Source: an uncultured Spirochaetaceae bacterium
Lineage (GTDB): Bacteria > Spirochaetota > Spirochaetia > Sphaerochaetales > Sphaerochaetaceae
Reading direction: 5' to 3'
Assembly (NCBI GenBank): GCA_944389065.1
Contig: CALXKZ010000048.1
Span: 1 to 47,335 of the forward strand
Length of the DNA: 47,335 nucleotides
Shown: piece after piece, positions 9,207 through 17,999 of the stretch
How the letters are laid out: each line of letters opens with the position of its first letter
Position numbering within the stretch: position 1 is the first letter of the stretch
Translations under genes and position numbers: made by a program
The notes under the pieces: model-generated
What the model was told of the DNA's origin: nothing
Databases searched by the model: none
The model's input: only the letters and a program-made list of their open reading frames with translations

Positions 9207-9739
9207 CACTGAAGTGTATGGAGCTCCGTGAGTTCATAGCTCGTGTAGGAGAGGATGAGGCCGAAAAAGCTTTATCCTCTTTTTCTGTGAAAAGAAATCC
9301 CGATGTTGAGAATTTCATCAGGAACAATGCGATTGCTTATGAGAAAAGTGATAATGCCAGAACGTATCTTGTCTTGACTGAGGATATTGACATATTAGGG
9401 TATTTCTCTCTGGCTCTTTCTGTGATCGATATCCCTTCTGAAATCTCGAAAGCAATGATGAAGAAGATGAGAGGATTTGGAAGGTTATCTGCAGATTCGG
9501 TTCCATGCTATCTTCTTGGGCAACTGGCTCGTGACGATAATGCCTCGCATGATGATCTGATGATGCGTGATTTCATAGATTTCGCAATCGAATATGTCAT
9601 GGCTGCAAAGCAGTATGTCGGAGGACGATTTCTCCTCATAGATTGTGTTGATGACCTTGTGGATCTGTATGAGAGACATGACTTCATAAAGATCAATAAG
9701 ACAGGAGATCTGAACCAGCTTATCATGTTTCTGGAGTAG
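9203..9739 (+). CDS. GNAT-family N-acetyltransferase, toxin-like
   Basis: A 178-residue acetyltransferase-fold protein. After an N-terminal helix there is a strand ILGYFSLAL typical of GNAT beta-4, then YLLGQLARDD, the segment leading into the acetyl-CoA loop, and a C-terminal GGRFLLIDC...LYERHDFIKI, the beta-5/alpha-4/beta-6 pattern of tRNA-acetylating GNAT toxins. The usual R-x-x-G-x-G/A phosphate loop is not recognisable; the equivalent stretch reads NASHDDLMMRD. The start is a GTG (9203) that overlaps the stop of the 64-residue upstream gene; an in-frame ATG at 9218 is an alternative. GNAT toxins of the TacT type acetylate aminoacyl-tRNA, and that function is inferred from context here. 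Confidence 0.7.
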   Translation: MTLKCMELREFIARVGEDEAEKALSSFSVKRNPDVENFIRNNAIAYEKSDNARTYLVLTEDIDILGYFSLALSVIDIPSEISKAMMKKMRGFGRLSADSVPCYLLGQLARDDNASHDDLMMRDFIDFAIEYVMAAKQYVGGRFLLIDCVDDLVDLYERHDFIKINKTGDLNQLIMFLE

Positions 9740-9812
9740 GACTTGGAGCTTGCTATAGAAGATCAATCGCTGGATGGGATTGATTCTTTAGATAGATAAG
9801 AAGGAGGTTGGT

Positions 9813-10058
9813 GTGGGGAATCCTGTCTGGATTGTTACAAAAGCAATTCCACATAAAGACTATACCCCTCTTCTTACTTTTGAAGATGGAAAGAATGGTG
9901 TTTATGATTTCAGACCTGAATTATCGCGCCCAGCATTCAGAAAGCAGCAGAACATAGATTTCTTCATGCAGGCAAAGGTTTTATACGGTACTGTTGTCTG
10001 GCCTGATGATAGTGATATATCCCCTGAGCATCTTTATAATGAATCAAGACTAATTTAG
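9813..10058 (+). CDS. DUF2442 domain protein
   Basis: An 81-residue protein that starts with GTG, preceded by a strong AAGGAGG (9801-9807) at 5-base spacing. It shows the DUF2442 pattern: an N-terminal strand, a hydrophobic strand with FEDGKNGVYDF, and a C-terminal VVWPDDSDISPEHLY signature. DUF2442 genes often sit beside DUF4160 genes as small accessory or toxin-antitoxin-like pairs. Here no DUF4160 partner is present, so it stands alone just after the GNAT gene. Confidence 0.8.
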   Translation: MGNPVWIVTKAIPHKDYTPLLTFEDGKNGVYDFRPELSRPAFRKQQNIDFFMQAKVLYGTVVWPDDSDISPEHLYNESRLI

Positions 10059-10158
10059 AGCTGCATTCCAGTAATCTTCAGTTGCCTTGATTGCTGAAAA
10101 AGAATGGATATGCCACATGAGCGTATGGTAGAATCATCTCTGCAGAAGGAGCATGGGA

Positions 10159-12201
10159 ATGCATTTCACGCCTGAGAATCCTGATTATAACTTAAGTCCT
10201 TATACTGGTCTTACGAGAAAGCATTGGATAGATGCCGGAAAATACATTCTTGAAGGAGTGTTCCGGCATGTGGAGACAATGGATTCACCTGTTCTGGTTC
10301 CACGCTATGAGACCGAGATTACATATCCTAATAGCCATACGCCAGCATGGAAGGTCCAGGCTGAGTACTATGAGGGTCTTGCACGCAGTTTCTTCATAGC
10401 TGCTCCCCTTATTGCTATAGAGCCTGATATAGAGATCTCAGGAATACGTCTCAGAGGGTATTACAAGGATCATATCCTTCGTTCCTGTACTCCAGGGGAT
10501 GAGCAGTATGTTCTCAGCTACAGCGATATGGACAAGGATGCAGAGCCTTCGTTCGGTCTTCACACTTATCAGCAGACTGTCGAGACCTGTGCTGTAGTGA
10601 TAGGTCTTGTAACGACAAGAAATGAGATCTGGGATACATACCAGCAGAATGAGAAGGACAGGATCGCTTCATTCATCAGCGATTATGCAAAGGGGACTAC
10701 AGCAACGCAGAACTGGCGACTTTTCAATATGCTGGATCTCGCTTTCCTTGACATGATGGGATATGAGATCGACAGATCCATCATGCGCGAGCATGCCCAG
10801 GCTATCCTTGCTTATTATGCAGGCGATGGATGGTACAGAGACGGTCATACATTCGACTATTATTCTGCATGGGCATTCCAGGTATATGCCCCGATCTGGT
10901 GCAAGTGGTACGGCTATGAGAATGAAGCGTATCTTGCTCAGGAATTCGAAAGGAACTCCAATGAGCTTATGAGGACATATGACAGGTTTTTTGATAGAAA
11001 TGGCCATGTCACGATGTGGGGAAGAAGCAGTATATACCGTAATGCCGCTACAGCTCCTTTCGCTGCTAATTTCAATCTCAGGAATCCTTTATGCAATCCT
11101 GGTCTTGCAAGAAGAATCGCTTCAGGAGCCCTGATGCAGTTCTTCGGCCGTGATGACATCCTTTATGAAGGAGCTCCTGTGCTCGGTTTCTATGGCCCAT
11201 TCACTCCGATGGTTCAGGGTTACAGCTGTGCTGAAAGCCCATTGTGGCTTGGAAAGGCTTTTCTATGCCTCGAGCTTCCTGAGGATCATCCATTCTGGAC
11301 TGCGAAGGAAGAGAATGGGGTGTGGGAGAATCTGAAGGATGGCGAGACTGCGGAGACTGTACTTGATGGCCCAGGATTGGCAATCGCAGACCACTTTGAT
11401 AATGGTACGATGGAGCTGAGGACCGGCAAGGTCACTAAGCGTATTGGTGACAGCAATGGCAGATGGTGCTATACAAAGCTCTCCTATAGCAGTCGTTATC
11501 CCTGGGAAAGCGACCTTGGTTCTGGATTGAGCGCTGCTGCGTATGTGCTCAAAGAACCTGATATAGACAAGACAGAGCAGATCAACAGCATACTGTGGAG
11601 TGGAATGAGGGATAATGTCCTCTATCGCCGTGCTCTATTCGGGTATGACACCTCTTCTGATCTCCACTGGACCAGCGTGATCGATCTGGCAGATTTCCCT
11701 GTTGCAGATGGTCTTTTGAGAGCGGATAAGATCAGGCTTTTCCATAAACCTGTTGATATATACCTTGGCTCCTATGGTTTCCCATGCCCGGATGCTTCAT
11801 ACACTATCCGTGAACGGGGGAATTCCAAGGCTGTTGTCATGACAGGACACGGAAGTGATGGGAACCCAAGGCATATGGCCATGACCATTTTCTCTGGATG
11901 GAATGATCTGTCTGTAGAGAAGAGTACAGGTACCAATCCTGATACAGCAGAGAGCTTTATCATCTTTGCCCATGCTTCAAGGAAGAGTATATTCGCCTAT
12001 GAGCCATATATCCTCATAAGCCAGATCCTAACGAAGGATGGCGATGAGGGCTTTGCTGATGATGAAGTGTTCAGCATTGCTTCAATAGACTTCTGTGATA
12101 AGGAAAAGTGCGGAGGATATGGTCCTGTTGCAATCCATATGAATAATGGGAAGAGATATATCATCGATTTCAACGGCATTGAAGGCCGTCTATCGATGTG
12201 A
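10159..12201 (+). CDS. DUF2264 family protein, probable carbohydrate-active enzyme
   Basis: A ~680-residue protein matching the DUF2264 family by its layout. The N-terminal half is helical with aromatic motifs (ATQNWRLFNML, GDGWYRDG, FDYYSAWAFQ, GRSSIYR) like an (alpha/alpha)6 barrel. The C-terminal half is beta-rich (WYCYTKLSYSSRYPW region, ~residues 430-660). No signal peptide is seen, so it is cytoplasmic. The start is best placed at ATG 10159: AGGAG (10147-10151) is then 7 bases away, whereas the ATG at 10153 would be only 1-2 bases from it. DUF2264 members occur in plant-polysaccharide and uronate-degrading loci, and a pectinesterase lies 2.4 kb downstream. The substrate is unknown. A role in trimming imported pectin-type oligosaccharides is inference. 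Confidence 0.85.
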   Translation: MHFTPENPDYNLSPYTGLTRKHWIDAGKYILEGVFRHVETMDSPVLVPRYETEITYPNSHTPAWKVQAEYYEGLARSFFIAAPLIAIEPDIEISGIRLRGYYKDHILRSCTPGDEQYVLSYSDMDKDAEPSFGLHTYQQTVETCAVVIGLVTTRNEIWDTYQQNEKDRIASFISDYAKGTTATQNWRLFNMLDLAFLDMMGYEIDRSIMREHAQAILAYYAGDGWYRDGHTFDYYSAWAFQVYAPIWCKWYGYENEAYLAQEFERNSNELMRTYDRFFDRNGHVTMWGRSSIYRNAATAPFAANFNLRNPLCNPGLARRIASGALMQFFGRDDILYEGAPVLGFYGPFTPMVQGYSCAESPLWLGKAFLCLELPEDHPFWTAKEENGVWENLKDGETAETVLDGPGLAIADHFDNGTMELRTGKVTKRIGDSNGRWCYTKLSYSSRYPWESDLGSGLSAAAYVLKEPDIDKTEQINSILWSGMRDNVLYRRALFGYDTSSDLHWTSVIDLADFPVADGLLRADKIRLFHKPVDIYLGSYGFPCPDASYTIRERGNSKAVVMTGHGSDGNPRHMAMTIFSGWNDLSVEKSTGTNPDTAESFIIFAHASRKSIFAYEPYILISQILTKDGDEGFADDEVFSIASIDFCDKEKCGGYGPVAIHMNNGKRYIIDFNGIEGRLSM

Positions 12202-12217
12202 CATAGGGGGTATTGAA

Positions 12218-12769
12218 TTGATTTTCCAGTTTCACGCCTTGCTTGAGGGAAGTTCGCCGCGCGTATGGCGCCGTTTCCTGATTAATGCTGATGATACTGC
12301 AGCTGATCTGATGAATGATCTTATGATCATGTTCCAGATGGATGGCTATCATTTGTTCCATCTTGAAGTATACGTTCCAGGTATGCCATATGCCAGTTCA
12401 AAGAGAATCTGCACGAAGCAGCAGATAGAAGCTGCAGAGGACTTTGATTACTGGGGAGCTGAATCTCTTCCAGCAGAGGATTGCCATATAAATGACATTG
12501 TAGGGAAGCCAGGTGATCAGCTGAGGTTCTTCTATGATTATGGCGATGACTGGACTGTGAGGCTGAAGCTTGAGGCGATTCTCAGCGATGATGATTATGA
12601 AGGGCAGCTTCCATGTGTGATCAAGGGGAAAGGTGCTGGTATTATAGAGGATTGCGGTGGAGTATGGGCACTTAATGACATGATGCAGGAAGAGAAGGAA
12701 CTAGGCCCATCTGATGATGAGGACAGTCTTCTCATATTCGATAAGGACGCCATCAATATGGAACTATGA
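12218..12769 (+). CDS. Plasmid pRiA4b ORF-3-like family protein
   Basis: About 183 residues with the hallmarks of the PRiA4_ORF3 family: an N-terminal FQFHALLEGSSPRVWRRFLI strand-turn, a FHLEVYVPG strand, the YDYGDDWTVRLKLE core motif, and a C-terminal ED-CGGVWALND motif. I place the start at TTG 12218, preceded by AGGGGG (12205-12210) at 7 bases. The frame stays open back to 12146, but that would lie inside the DUF2264 gene and has no ribosome binding site. The molecular function of this family is not established. Genes of this family are scattered among plasmids, IS elements and chromosomes, which fits the accessory character of this stretch. Confidence 0.85.
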   Translation: MIFQFHALLEGSSPRVWRRFLINADDTAADLMNDLMIMFQMDGYHLFHLEVYVPGMPYASSKRICTKQQIEAAEDFDYWGAESLPAEDCHINDIVGKPGDQLRFFYDYGDDWTVRLKLEAILSDDDYEGQLPCVIKGKGAGIIEDCGGVWALNDMMQEEKELGPSDDEDSLLIFDKDAINMEL

Positions 12770-12812
12770 ATTATTGCTGCAGATAATGCTATGCAATGCT
12801 TAAAAGCTGAAT

Positions 12813-12853
12813 CAGGCTATCCGATCCTATTATTTTGGGAAAAAGATAGCCTG
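12813..12853. terminator. Bidirectional rho-independent terminator between convergent genes
   Basis: CAGGCTATC (12813-12821) and GATAGCCTG (12845-12853) form a perfect 9-bp stem. The loop contains an A-run on one side, and TGGTTTTATTGTTTT follows the stem on the plus strand. It sits between the ends of the pRiA4b-like gene (plus) and the oxidoreductase (minus), so it can serve both. Confidence 0.75.
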
Positions 12854-12871
12854 TGGTTTTATTGTTTTCGA

Positions 12872-13831
12872 TTACTCTGTCTCTTTCTTAGGAGGCCTGA
12901 CAATGAAATCATTCAGCTTTTTGTAGTACTCATATTCTTCTGCTACTGTATCCCTTATAGGTTCATATATCTCGTCATGATGGTATGCAATCTCACGCAT
13001 GTGCTTGAATTTCCCTTGGACTGTCAGCCTGTCTCCATTGTCATCAGGCCATTCATATCTGATTTTCCCATCAGGCATCGTGATGTAGCCTTTTCTTCCG
13101 CAGATTGCGCATTCGACATAGTCTCTTCCAGGTTTTGCGATCAGGAGACTGCTGTGGCATCCAGGGCAGGCTTCTTCCTCCGGTGTTTCCCCTAGATACT
13201 TCTTTGTCCAGTCAATCTCAGTGTGCTTTACTGCATATGCCAGGTTCTGTCCGAGATATTCTGCACGCAGTACATAGTCCTTTCTGGTCAGAGCTTCTCC
13301 GGGATCTGCGACTGCTGTGACATTCATATGATCAATGATGTTTATCTGCGCAGAGAAAGTTACCGTATACAATGTAGGCAGCCCCAGAGCGGTCTAGTTT
13401 TCCGTAAGTGCTCCACCAACGGAGATAAGAGCTCCCGGCCTGTACTGTGTCCGTCCATTCATCCATTCCGGCTCTCCATATAGCTCATTTCCGGCTACGT
13501 CGGTCTTGGGCCCGAAGATACGATCTCTGAAGTCAGATACAACACCAGCCGGTCCCAGAGCCCATACTGGAGAGCCAAGAAGAAATCCATCGCTTTCCAG
13601 GAACTTCTCTGCCAGCCATGCACCATCATCCTTAAGTATGCAGCCTGCAGGGCCTTTTGCCATGCATGGCATATTCAGGCATGCCTTGCAAGGGCGGAGA
13701 TCACATGAATTCAGCCTTATAAGCTCTGTATCACAGCCCATCTTTCTGGCTTCTTCAAGTGCTATCTTTATATAAGTCTCTGTATTTCCATTCGTCTTGC
13801 CTGCAGAGAATGCCACAATCTTCTTTGTCAT
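12872..13831 (-). pseudogene. Flavodoxin-type NAD(P)H-dependent oxidoreductase split by one in-frame TAG
   Basis: Read on the minus strand from ATG 13831, the first 145 codons give a flavodoxin-like FMN reductase: FSAGKTNGNTETY is the phosphate loop, a Cys-rich CKACLNMPCMAKGPAGC segment follows, and then GSPVWALGPAGVVSDFRDR. A TAG at 13394-13396 follows GGALTEN. The very same frame then continues as TALGLPTLYT and ~170 further codons with a zinc-ribbon-like CPGC...CAICG pair, ending at 12872. Homologous proteins of this type are, as far as I recall, continuous here with a Trp (TGG) after the Glu-Asn, so a single TGG-to-TAG change would explain the break. Nothing else is damaged, so the event is recent, or suppressed, or a sequencing error. 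A Crp/Fnr regulator is divergently transcribed next to it. Confidence 0.8.
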
Positions 13832-13879
13832 AGAATGCTCCTTCTTGATAGTCAGATCTGATGCTGATGGCAGTAATCA

Positions 13880-13908
13880 TTGCTGACTGGAACATTAGAA
13901 ACTATAAT
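13880..13908 (+). promoter_or_regulatory. Near-consensus sigma-70 promoter of the Crp/Fnr gene
   Basis: TTGCTG (13880-13885) and a perfect TATAAT (13903-13908) are spaced by exactly 17 bases. Transcription should begin near 13915, which rules out the far-upstream ATG at 13861 as the start of the regulator and supports ATG 13942 or GTG 13951. Confidence 0.7.
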
Positions 13909-13941
13909 AGAGCAAAAAACACGGACATATGTCCTGTTAGG

Positions 13942-14589
13942 ATGAAAGCGGTGAAAAGATCATACAGCCATGAGCTTGTCGATGCATACCTGAAGAAAAC
14001 CGGATATGGATCGGTATTGGAGGATTTTCAGGATAGGCTATGGATCGCAGAGTATGAAAAGGGAGAATTCGTCTCATCCCCGCTGCAGACAGAGCGCCTT
14101 TTCCAGATTGTGGTCCAAGGATCGCTCAGCATATACTGCATCCGGGATGATGGTTCGGTTCACTCTATTGCCAGTGGACAGAAGAACTATCTGATTGGGG
14201 AAATGGAGATTTTCTCCCGACAGGCCAGCAATGTCTATGCAGAAGCCAATGAAGATCTTGCCTGCCTTGCCATGGCAATCGAGGAAAACAGGACCGCTCT
14301 GCTGGAGAATGCTGGATTTCTTTGCATGATATGCGAATCACTGACTGCGAAAATGGAATCGCTTACAACGATTGATGCAGTTCCTGCAGACCTTAATCAG
14401 CGTATCCTGACTTATATGAAATACAGATGCAGCCATAATGAGATCAGGGGACTAGAGCGCGCCGCGTTCCATCTTAACTGCAGTTCGCGTCAGCTGCAGC
14501 GGATTCTCAATAGGTATGAAGAGGATGGAATAGTAGTTAAAATAGGGAAGGGAGCCTATAGGCTTATAGAGGATGTTTCTGATTCTTAA
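13942..14589 (+). CDS. Crp/Fnr-family transcriptional regulator
   Basis: From ATG 13942 the protein has 215 residues. It has an N-terminal cyclic-nucleotide-binding-type beta-barrel (FQIVVQGSLSIYCIRDDGSVHSI, then LIGEMEIFSRQ with the GE element). A long dimer helix follows, and then a C-terminal winged helix around RAAFHLNCSSRQLQRILNRYEEDGIV. It lacks the Cys cluster of oxygen-sensing FNR. The open frame begins at 13861, but that start lies upstream of the predicted transcription start; GTG 13951 with AGGA 9 bases before is another option. It is divergent from the interrupted flavodoxin-type oxidoreductase, a pairing commonly seen when the regulator controls the neighbour. The ligand is unknown. 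Confidence 0.85.
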   Translation: MKAVKRSYSHELVDAYLKKTGYGSVLEDFQDRLWIAEYEKGEFVSSPLQTERLFQIVVQGSLSIYCIRDDGSVHSIASGQKNYLIGEMEIFSRQASNVYAEANEDLACLAMAIEENRTALLENAGFLCMICESLTAKMESLTTIDAVPADLNQRILTYMKYRCSHNEIRGLERAAFHLNCSSRQLQRILNRYEEDGIVVKIGKGAYRLIEDVSDS

Positions 14590-14654
14590 CAGAAAAAGCT
14601 CCTTCGCTCAGGGAAAAGGCCATACGAAAACGAAGAAAGTCTAAGAGGGTATTC

Positions 14655-15617
14655 ATGTTCAGGATTACTGTAGGTATCAATGGCGAGGATTATTCCACCA
14701 TCCAGGAAGCTCTGGATGCTGTTCCTTACGAGACTGCTGCCGAGATAGTCATTTCAGAGGGAATATACAGGGAAAAGATATTCTCTGATAAGCATTCATT
14801 GTCTGTAAAGGGAGTCGGCAAAGTCGTTATAATCTGGTCCGACAGTGCAAGAGAGATGGTGGAAGGAGACCGTAAGCGAGGGACATTCAGATCATATACG
14901 GCATTCTTCAGCGGACATTTCCTGCATATGGAGAATATCACTATTGGAAATGGAGCTGGTTCTGGGACGACAGCGGGGCAGGGCATTGCTCTCTATCTGG
15001 ATGTGGGAAAAGCAGACCTGGAGAATGTTCATATCATAGGGCACCAGGATTCTCTTTTCCTTTCGCCTCTTCCTGATCAGGAGAGGGAGGAAGGAGGATT
15101 TTATGGACCAAGATTCCTTTCTCCCAGGAAAAGGACTGTTTCCATATTCAGAAGGTGCATCATTGAAGGCAGTGTTGACTTCATATTCGGGTCAGGAGAT
15201 GCTCTTTTCCGGGATTGTGAGATCATAAGCAATGAACCGGGGTATGTCACGGCTCCATCCGGGAAGAAAGAGTGGAGGGGCCTCGTATTCGTTTCATGCA
15301 GCTTCAAATGCACATTCACTGAAAAGGAATCTGTATATCTCATGCGGCCGTGGAGAGAGGAGGGAAAAGCCGCATTCATCTCATGTATGTTCGGCAATCA
15401 TATAGCGTCTTCTCCCTTCATAGCCTGGCCTGGAAGGGATGATGAGGTGGACAGAGCGACGTTCATCCTCTCTGACTGTACATTCTCAGGTCCTGCTTCT
15501 GTTCCTTCTTCTGCAATCATTTCATTGGATAGCGCGAAGAAGCTTATCGCGGCTTTTCCTGAATCCGGATGTGACGGATCTGGAGCTGTCTTGTTATATG
15601 GCAGAGTGGAATCATAA
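14655..15617 (+). CDS. Pectinesterase (carbohydrate esterase family 8)
   Basis: A 320-residue right-handed beta-helix enzyme that removes methyl esters from pectin. It opens with the YSTIQEALDAVP motif of the family. The GQGIALYLD strand and GHQDSLFL (oxyanion Gln and catalytic Asp of motif QDSL) follow, then GSVDFIFGSG with the second catalytic Asp, and YLMRPWR, the YLGRPW-type motif carrying the substrate-binding Arg and Trp. There is no signal peptide, so it would act on oligosaccharides already in the cytoplasm, as in gut bacteria that import pectin fragments. Start ATG 14655 has GAGGG 6 bases before. It lies 65 bases downstream of the Crp/Fnr gene and may be under the same control. Confidence 0.9.
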   Translation: MFRITVGINGEDYSTIQEALDAVPYETAAEIVISEGIYREKIFSDKHSLSVKGVGKVVIIWSDSAREMVEGDRKRGTFRSYTAFFSGHFLHMENITIGNGAGSGTTAGQGIALYLDVGKADLENVHIIGHQDSLFLSPLPDQEREEGGFYGPRFLSPRKRTVSIFRRCIIEGSVDFIFGSGDALFRDCEIISNEPGYVTAPSGKKEWRGLVFVSCSFKCTFTEKESVYLMRPWREEGKAAFISCMFGNHIASSPFIAWPGRDDEVDRATFILSDCTFSGPASVPSSAIISLDSAKKLIAAFPESGCDGSGAVLLYGRVES

Positions 15618-15701
15618 GATCTTCGCCATAACCAGCTGAGCTCCCGGCTCTTCCCTCTTCAGGATATCTGTTCAAAGCCTGATACCATCGCCTCAATTAC
15701 T

Positions 15702-16874
15702 ATGTTATTCTTCAATAGAAGAGGTGATGCTTTGAGAGCCCTATGTATATATGTTGATGGAGGCAAAGGCCATTATGTCCCTGCCCGAGCTGTCAGTGAG
15801 GAACTTATCTCATCCGGAGTGGACACAAAGCTTGTGGAATTCTTTGATTACCTTAGAATCCGCTGGATAGGATGGATCAACAAGAAATACTGGCGGACAA
15901 TGCTGAAAATGCCGAACCTTGAGAAGAAGCTTTCCAGATTCAATGACAGCGGGTCAAATGGGATGGAGCTGGCTGTGAAGTTCGCATTAAGGCATTGCAG
16001 CCAGCGACTTAAGGATAATCTCATGGAATTCCGTCCTGACTTTGTTTTCGCAACGCACCCTTATGCCAGTACGATCCTGGCTGAGATGTTCAGCGCTCTT
16101 GATATAAGCATCCCTGTTTACTATTTTGCTACAGATGTGTTCTCTGCCCCTGTTGCATCGATCTGTCCGAAGCTCCAGAAGTTCTATATTGCGACAGAGG
16201 AAGGCGCTGAAGCCGTAAAACGGATGGGGCAGGATCCTGATACGATAGAAATCTGTCCGTTTCCTTTGCAGAAATCCGTTGCTGAAAGCGCTGTGATATC
16301 AAAAGCCGAGGCAAGGAAGAAGCTTGGGCTTGATGAATCGCTTTTTACGCTTCAGCTCAATCTTGGAGGAGAGGGAATAGGGTCGCTAGCCTTGCTGGAG
16401 AATATCATCAAAGAAAAGCTTCCTGTACAGGTTGTTATAATCGGCGGGCTGTCTGAGGAATCAAAGAAGCACATAGAGAACATAGCAACGCATTGCGAAG
16501 GCAGAACCGCAGTATATGTGAAAGGATTTGTCAGCAATGTCAATGAGTATCTTGCTGCTTCTGATATCATTGCAGGAAGAGCGGGGATCAATACGATTGT
16601 CGAGGCAATATATGCCCATAGGCCATTCTTGATAACAGAGCTTGTCTATACGGTAATTCCGTCGGCTGCTTATCTTGAGAAATACCATGTTGGCTGGAAC
16701 TGTGAGAATGATGTAAGGAAACAGATGGAAATCGTGCGGATATATGCGGGGAATCCATCTTTGCTGGATGAAATGGAAAATTCATTCAGAAATGTTCCGA
16801 TACAATACAGTGCCCGTAAACTGGCAGAGCTGGTTGTGTCTGACTCGATTGAATACGCCAGAAATCTTATCTGA
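15702..16874 (+). CDS. GT28-type glycosyltransferase (diacylglycerol glucosyltransferase/MurG-like)
   Basis: A ~390-residue two-domain (GT-B) enzyme. The N-terminal half has a CIYVDGGKGHYVPARAV loop, like the GGTGGH/GAGH element of MGDG synthases, and FVFATHPYAS. The C-terminal half has the nucleotide-sugar site: VVIIGG, then a VYVKGF strand, then ADIIAGRAGINTIVEAI, the typical acceptor/donor motif. The likely reaction is transfer of a hexose from UDP-sugar to a lipid such as diacylglycerol at the inner membrane. The ATG at 15702 lacks a clear ribosome binding site. A TTG at 15732 is preceded by AGAGGTG at 5 bases, so the true protein may begin 10 residues later. The end overlaps the converging capsular gene by 8 bases. 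Confidence 0.8.
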   Translation: MLFFNRRGDALRALCIYVDGGKGHYVPARAVSEELISSGVDTKLVEFFDYLRIRWIGWINKKYWRTMLKMPNLEKKLSRFNDSGSNGMELAVKFALRHCSQRLKDNLMEFRPDFVFATHPYASTILAEMFSALDISIPVYYFATDVFSAPVASICPKLQKFYIATEEGAEAVKRMGQDPDTIEICPFPLQKSVAESAVISKAEARKKLGLDESLFTLQLNLGGEGIGSLALLENIIKEKLPVQVVIIGGLSEESKKHIENIATHCEGRTAVYVKGFVSNVNEYLAASDIIAGRAGINTIVEAIYAHRPFLITELVYTVIPSAAYLEKYHVGWNCENDVRKQMEIVRIYAGNPSLLDEMENSFRNVPIQYSARKLAELVVSDSIEYARNLI

Positions 16875-17811
16875 GATCCAGCAGCTTCGCATAGTAAGTT
16901 CTTTTTCCATGCGTTTCTATCTTGTACTTTCTGTGCCAGTCAAGCTTTGAGAAGATGCATTCATTGCAAAGCTTATTGAATTCATCTTCGCTGTATGGCA
17001 TATCCAGCATGTGTACCAGATCATAAAGGCGCTCGCTGGAATACGGCAATCCATCTATCTCTTCATGGATGTCCGGGAATTCGTTGTACGCTATCATGAT
17101 TATGTAATCGATCATGAGATAGTCGATAAGCGTGTCATGGTTCTTCCAGTATTCCAGGAACATCTCCCTTGCAAATGAAACAAGTTTAGCATGAGGCCTG
17201 CTTGCTATTATGAAACCATGATAGAGATTGTGCTGTACGAAGCATGTCTTCTGCCATTTTGTATGCTGGGAGAAGAATGGATATGAGAAATATGATCCAG
17301 GAATAGGCTTTGCTGTGAACACAGTCGAATCCAGCCATAGCCCACCATATTTCTCCAATAGAAGGAACCTTATGATATCTGACAGCTGGGCAAAGGATAT
17401 CCATCCCTTCGCTCTTTTTTCCATGATATAGCCTGGTATCTCGATGAAGTCATCCACGTTGTCTTTTGTAATGACTGTGACAATCGCTCCATCTGTATTC
17501 CTGCTCGTGCTTCTTATGCAGGCCTTCACAAGATCCGGAGCTGTCTCTTCTCCCTGCCACCATAGAATCCATATCCTTCTTGCTTCAGGATTGTCTGTGC
17601 TTTCTTCAATATCCTTATATTTTCTTATTATGCTGCTGCATTCATTCTTCAGATAATCAAGCACGAACTGATGTTTCTTAAGCGATTGCTTATAGAAGAA
17701 ATCAGAAGGGTACGAAAGATACAGGAAGCCGAACAGTGTATGGAAATTAAGCTTCCAGGATATATTGTGTCCAACTCTGAACCAGTTCTTTATGTGCCAG
17801 ATATTGCTCAT
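16867..17811 (-). CDS. Capsular polysaccharide synthesis glycosyltransferase (Caps_synth/GT32-like)
   Basis: A 314-residue protein of the Caps_synth family. The signature segments are RRIWILWWQGEETAPDLVKAC near residue 80 and the donor-binding region SFAQLSDIIRFLLLEKYGGLWLD. The GGLWLD there carries the DxD-like acidic pair typical of GT32-type sugar transferases. No transmembrane segment is clear. It is a paralogue of the gene at 19107-20045, with matching R-x-W-x-x-W and GG-x-WLD motifs, yet it faces the opposite way. It probably adds a hexose during surface-glycan assembly; the sugar is unknown. The start ATG 17811 has no good ribosome binding site. Confidence 0.8.
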   Translation of the reverse strand: MSNIWHIKNWFRVGHNISWKLNFHTLFGFLYLSYPSDFFYKQSLKKHQFVLDYLKNECSSIIRKYKDIEESTDNPEARRIWILWWQGEETAPDLVKACIRSTSRNTDGAIVTVITKDNVDDFIEIPGYIMEKRAKGWISFAQLSDIIRFLLLEKYGGLWLDSTVFTAKPIPGSYFSYPFFSQHTKWQKTCFVQHNLYHGFIIASRPHAKLVSFAREMFLEYWKNHDTLIDYLMIDYIIMIAYNEFPDIHEEIDGLPYSSERLYDLVHMLDMPYSEDEFNKLCNECIFSKLDWHRKYKIETHGKRTYYAKLLDLR

Positions 17812-17999
17812 TGCATATTGATTTTAACTAACCGTTTATTACCTGTATATATGCTATACAAAAAAATAAATGTCTTTACAATTCTATTGGTTTAAGTTTT
17901 GAATGCAAGTTGCACCTTAGCAGAGTCTGGAAATTTTATAATCGATAGTCTGTTATTATCAACAAGATTTATGGTAGTCTTTTTATAGAGGTTTGATCT

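Noticed and set aside
12146..12217. Longer N-terminus for the pRiA4b ORF-3-like protein
   Set aside because: It lies inside the DUF2264 gene without a ribosome binding site; TTG 12218 has a good one.
13394..13396. TAG as a pyrrolysine or other recoded codon
   Set aside because: No pyrrolysine genes are in view, the family is not known to use it, and a Trp-to-stop point change is simpler.
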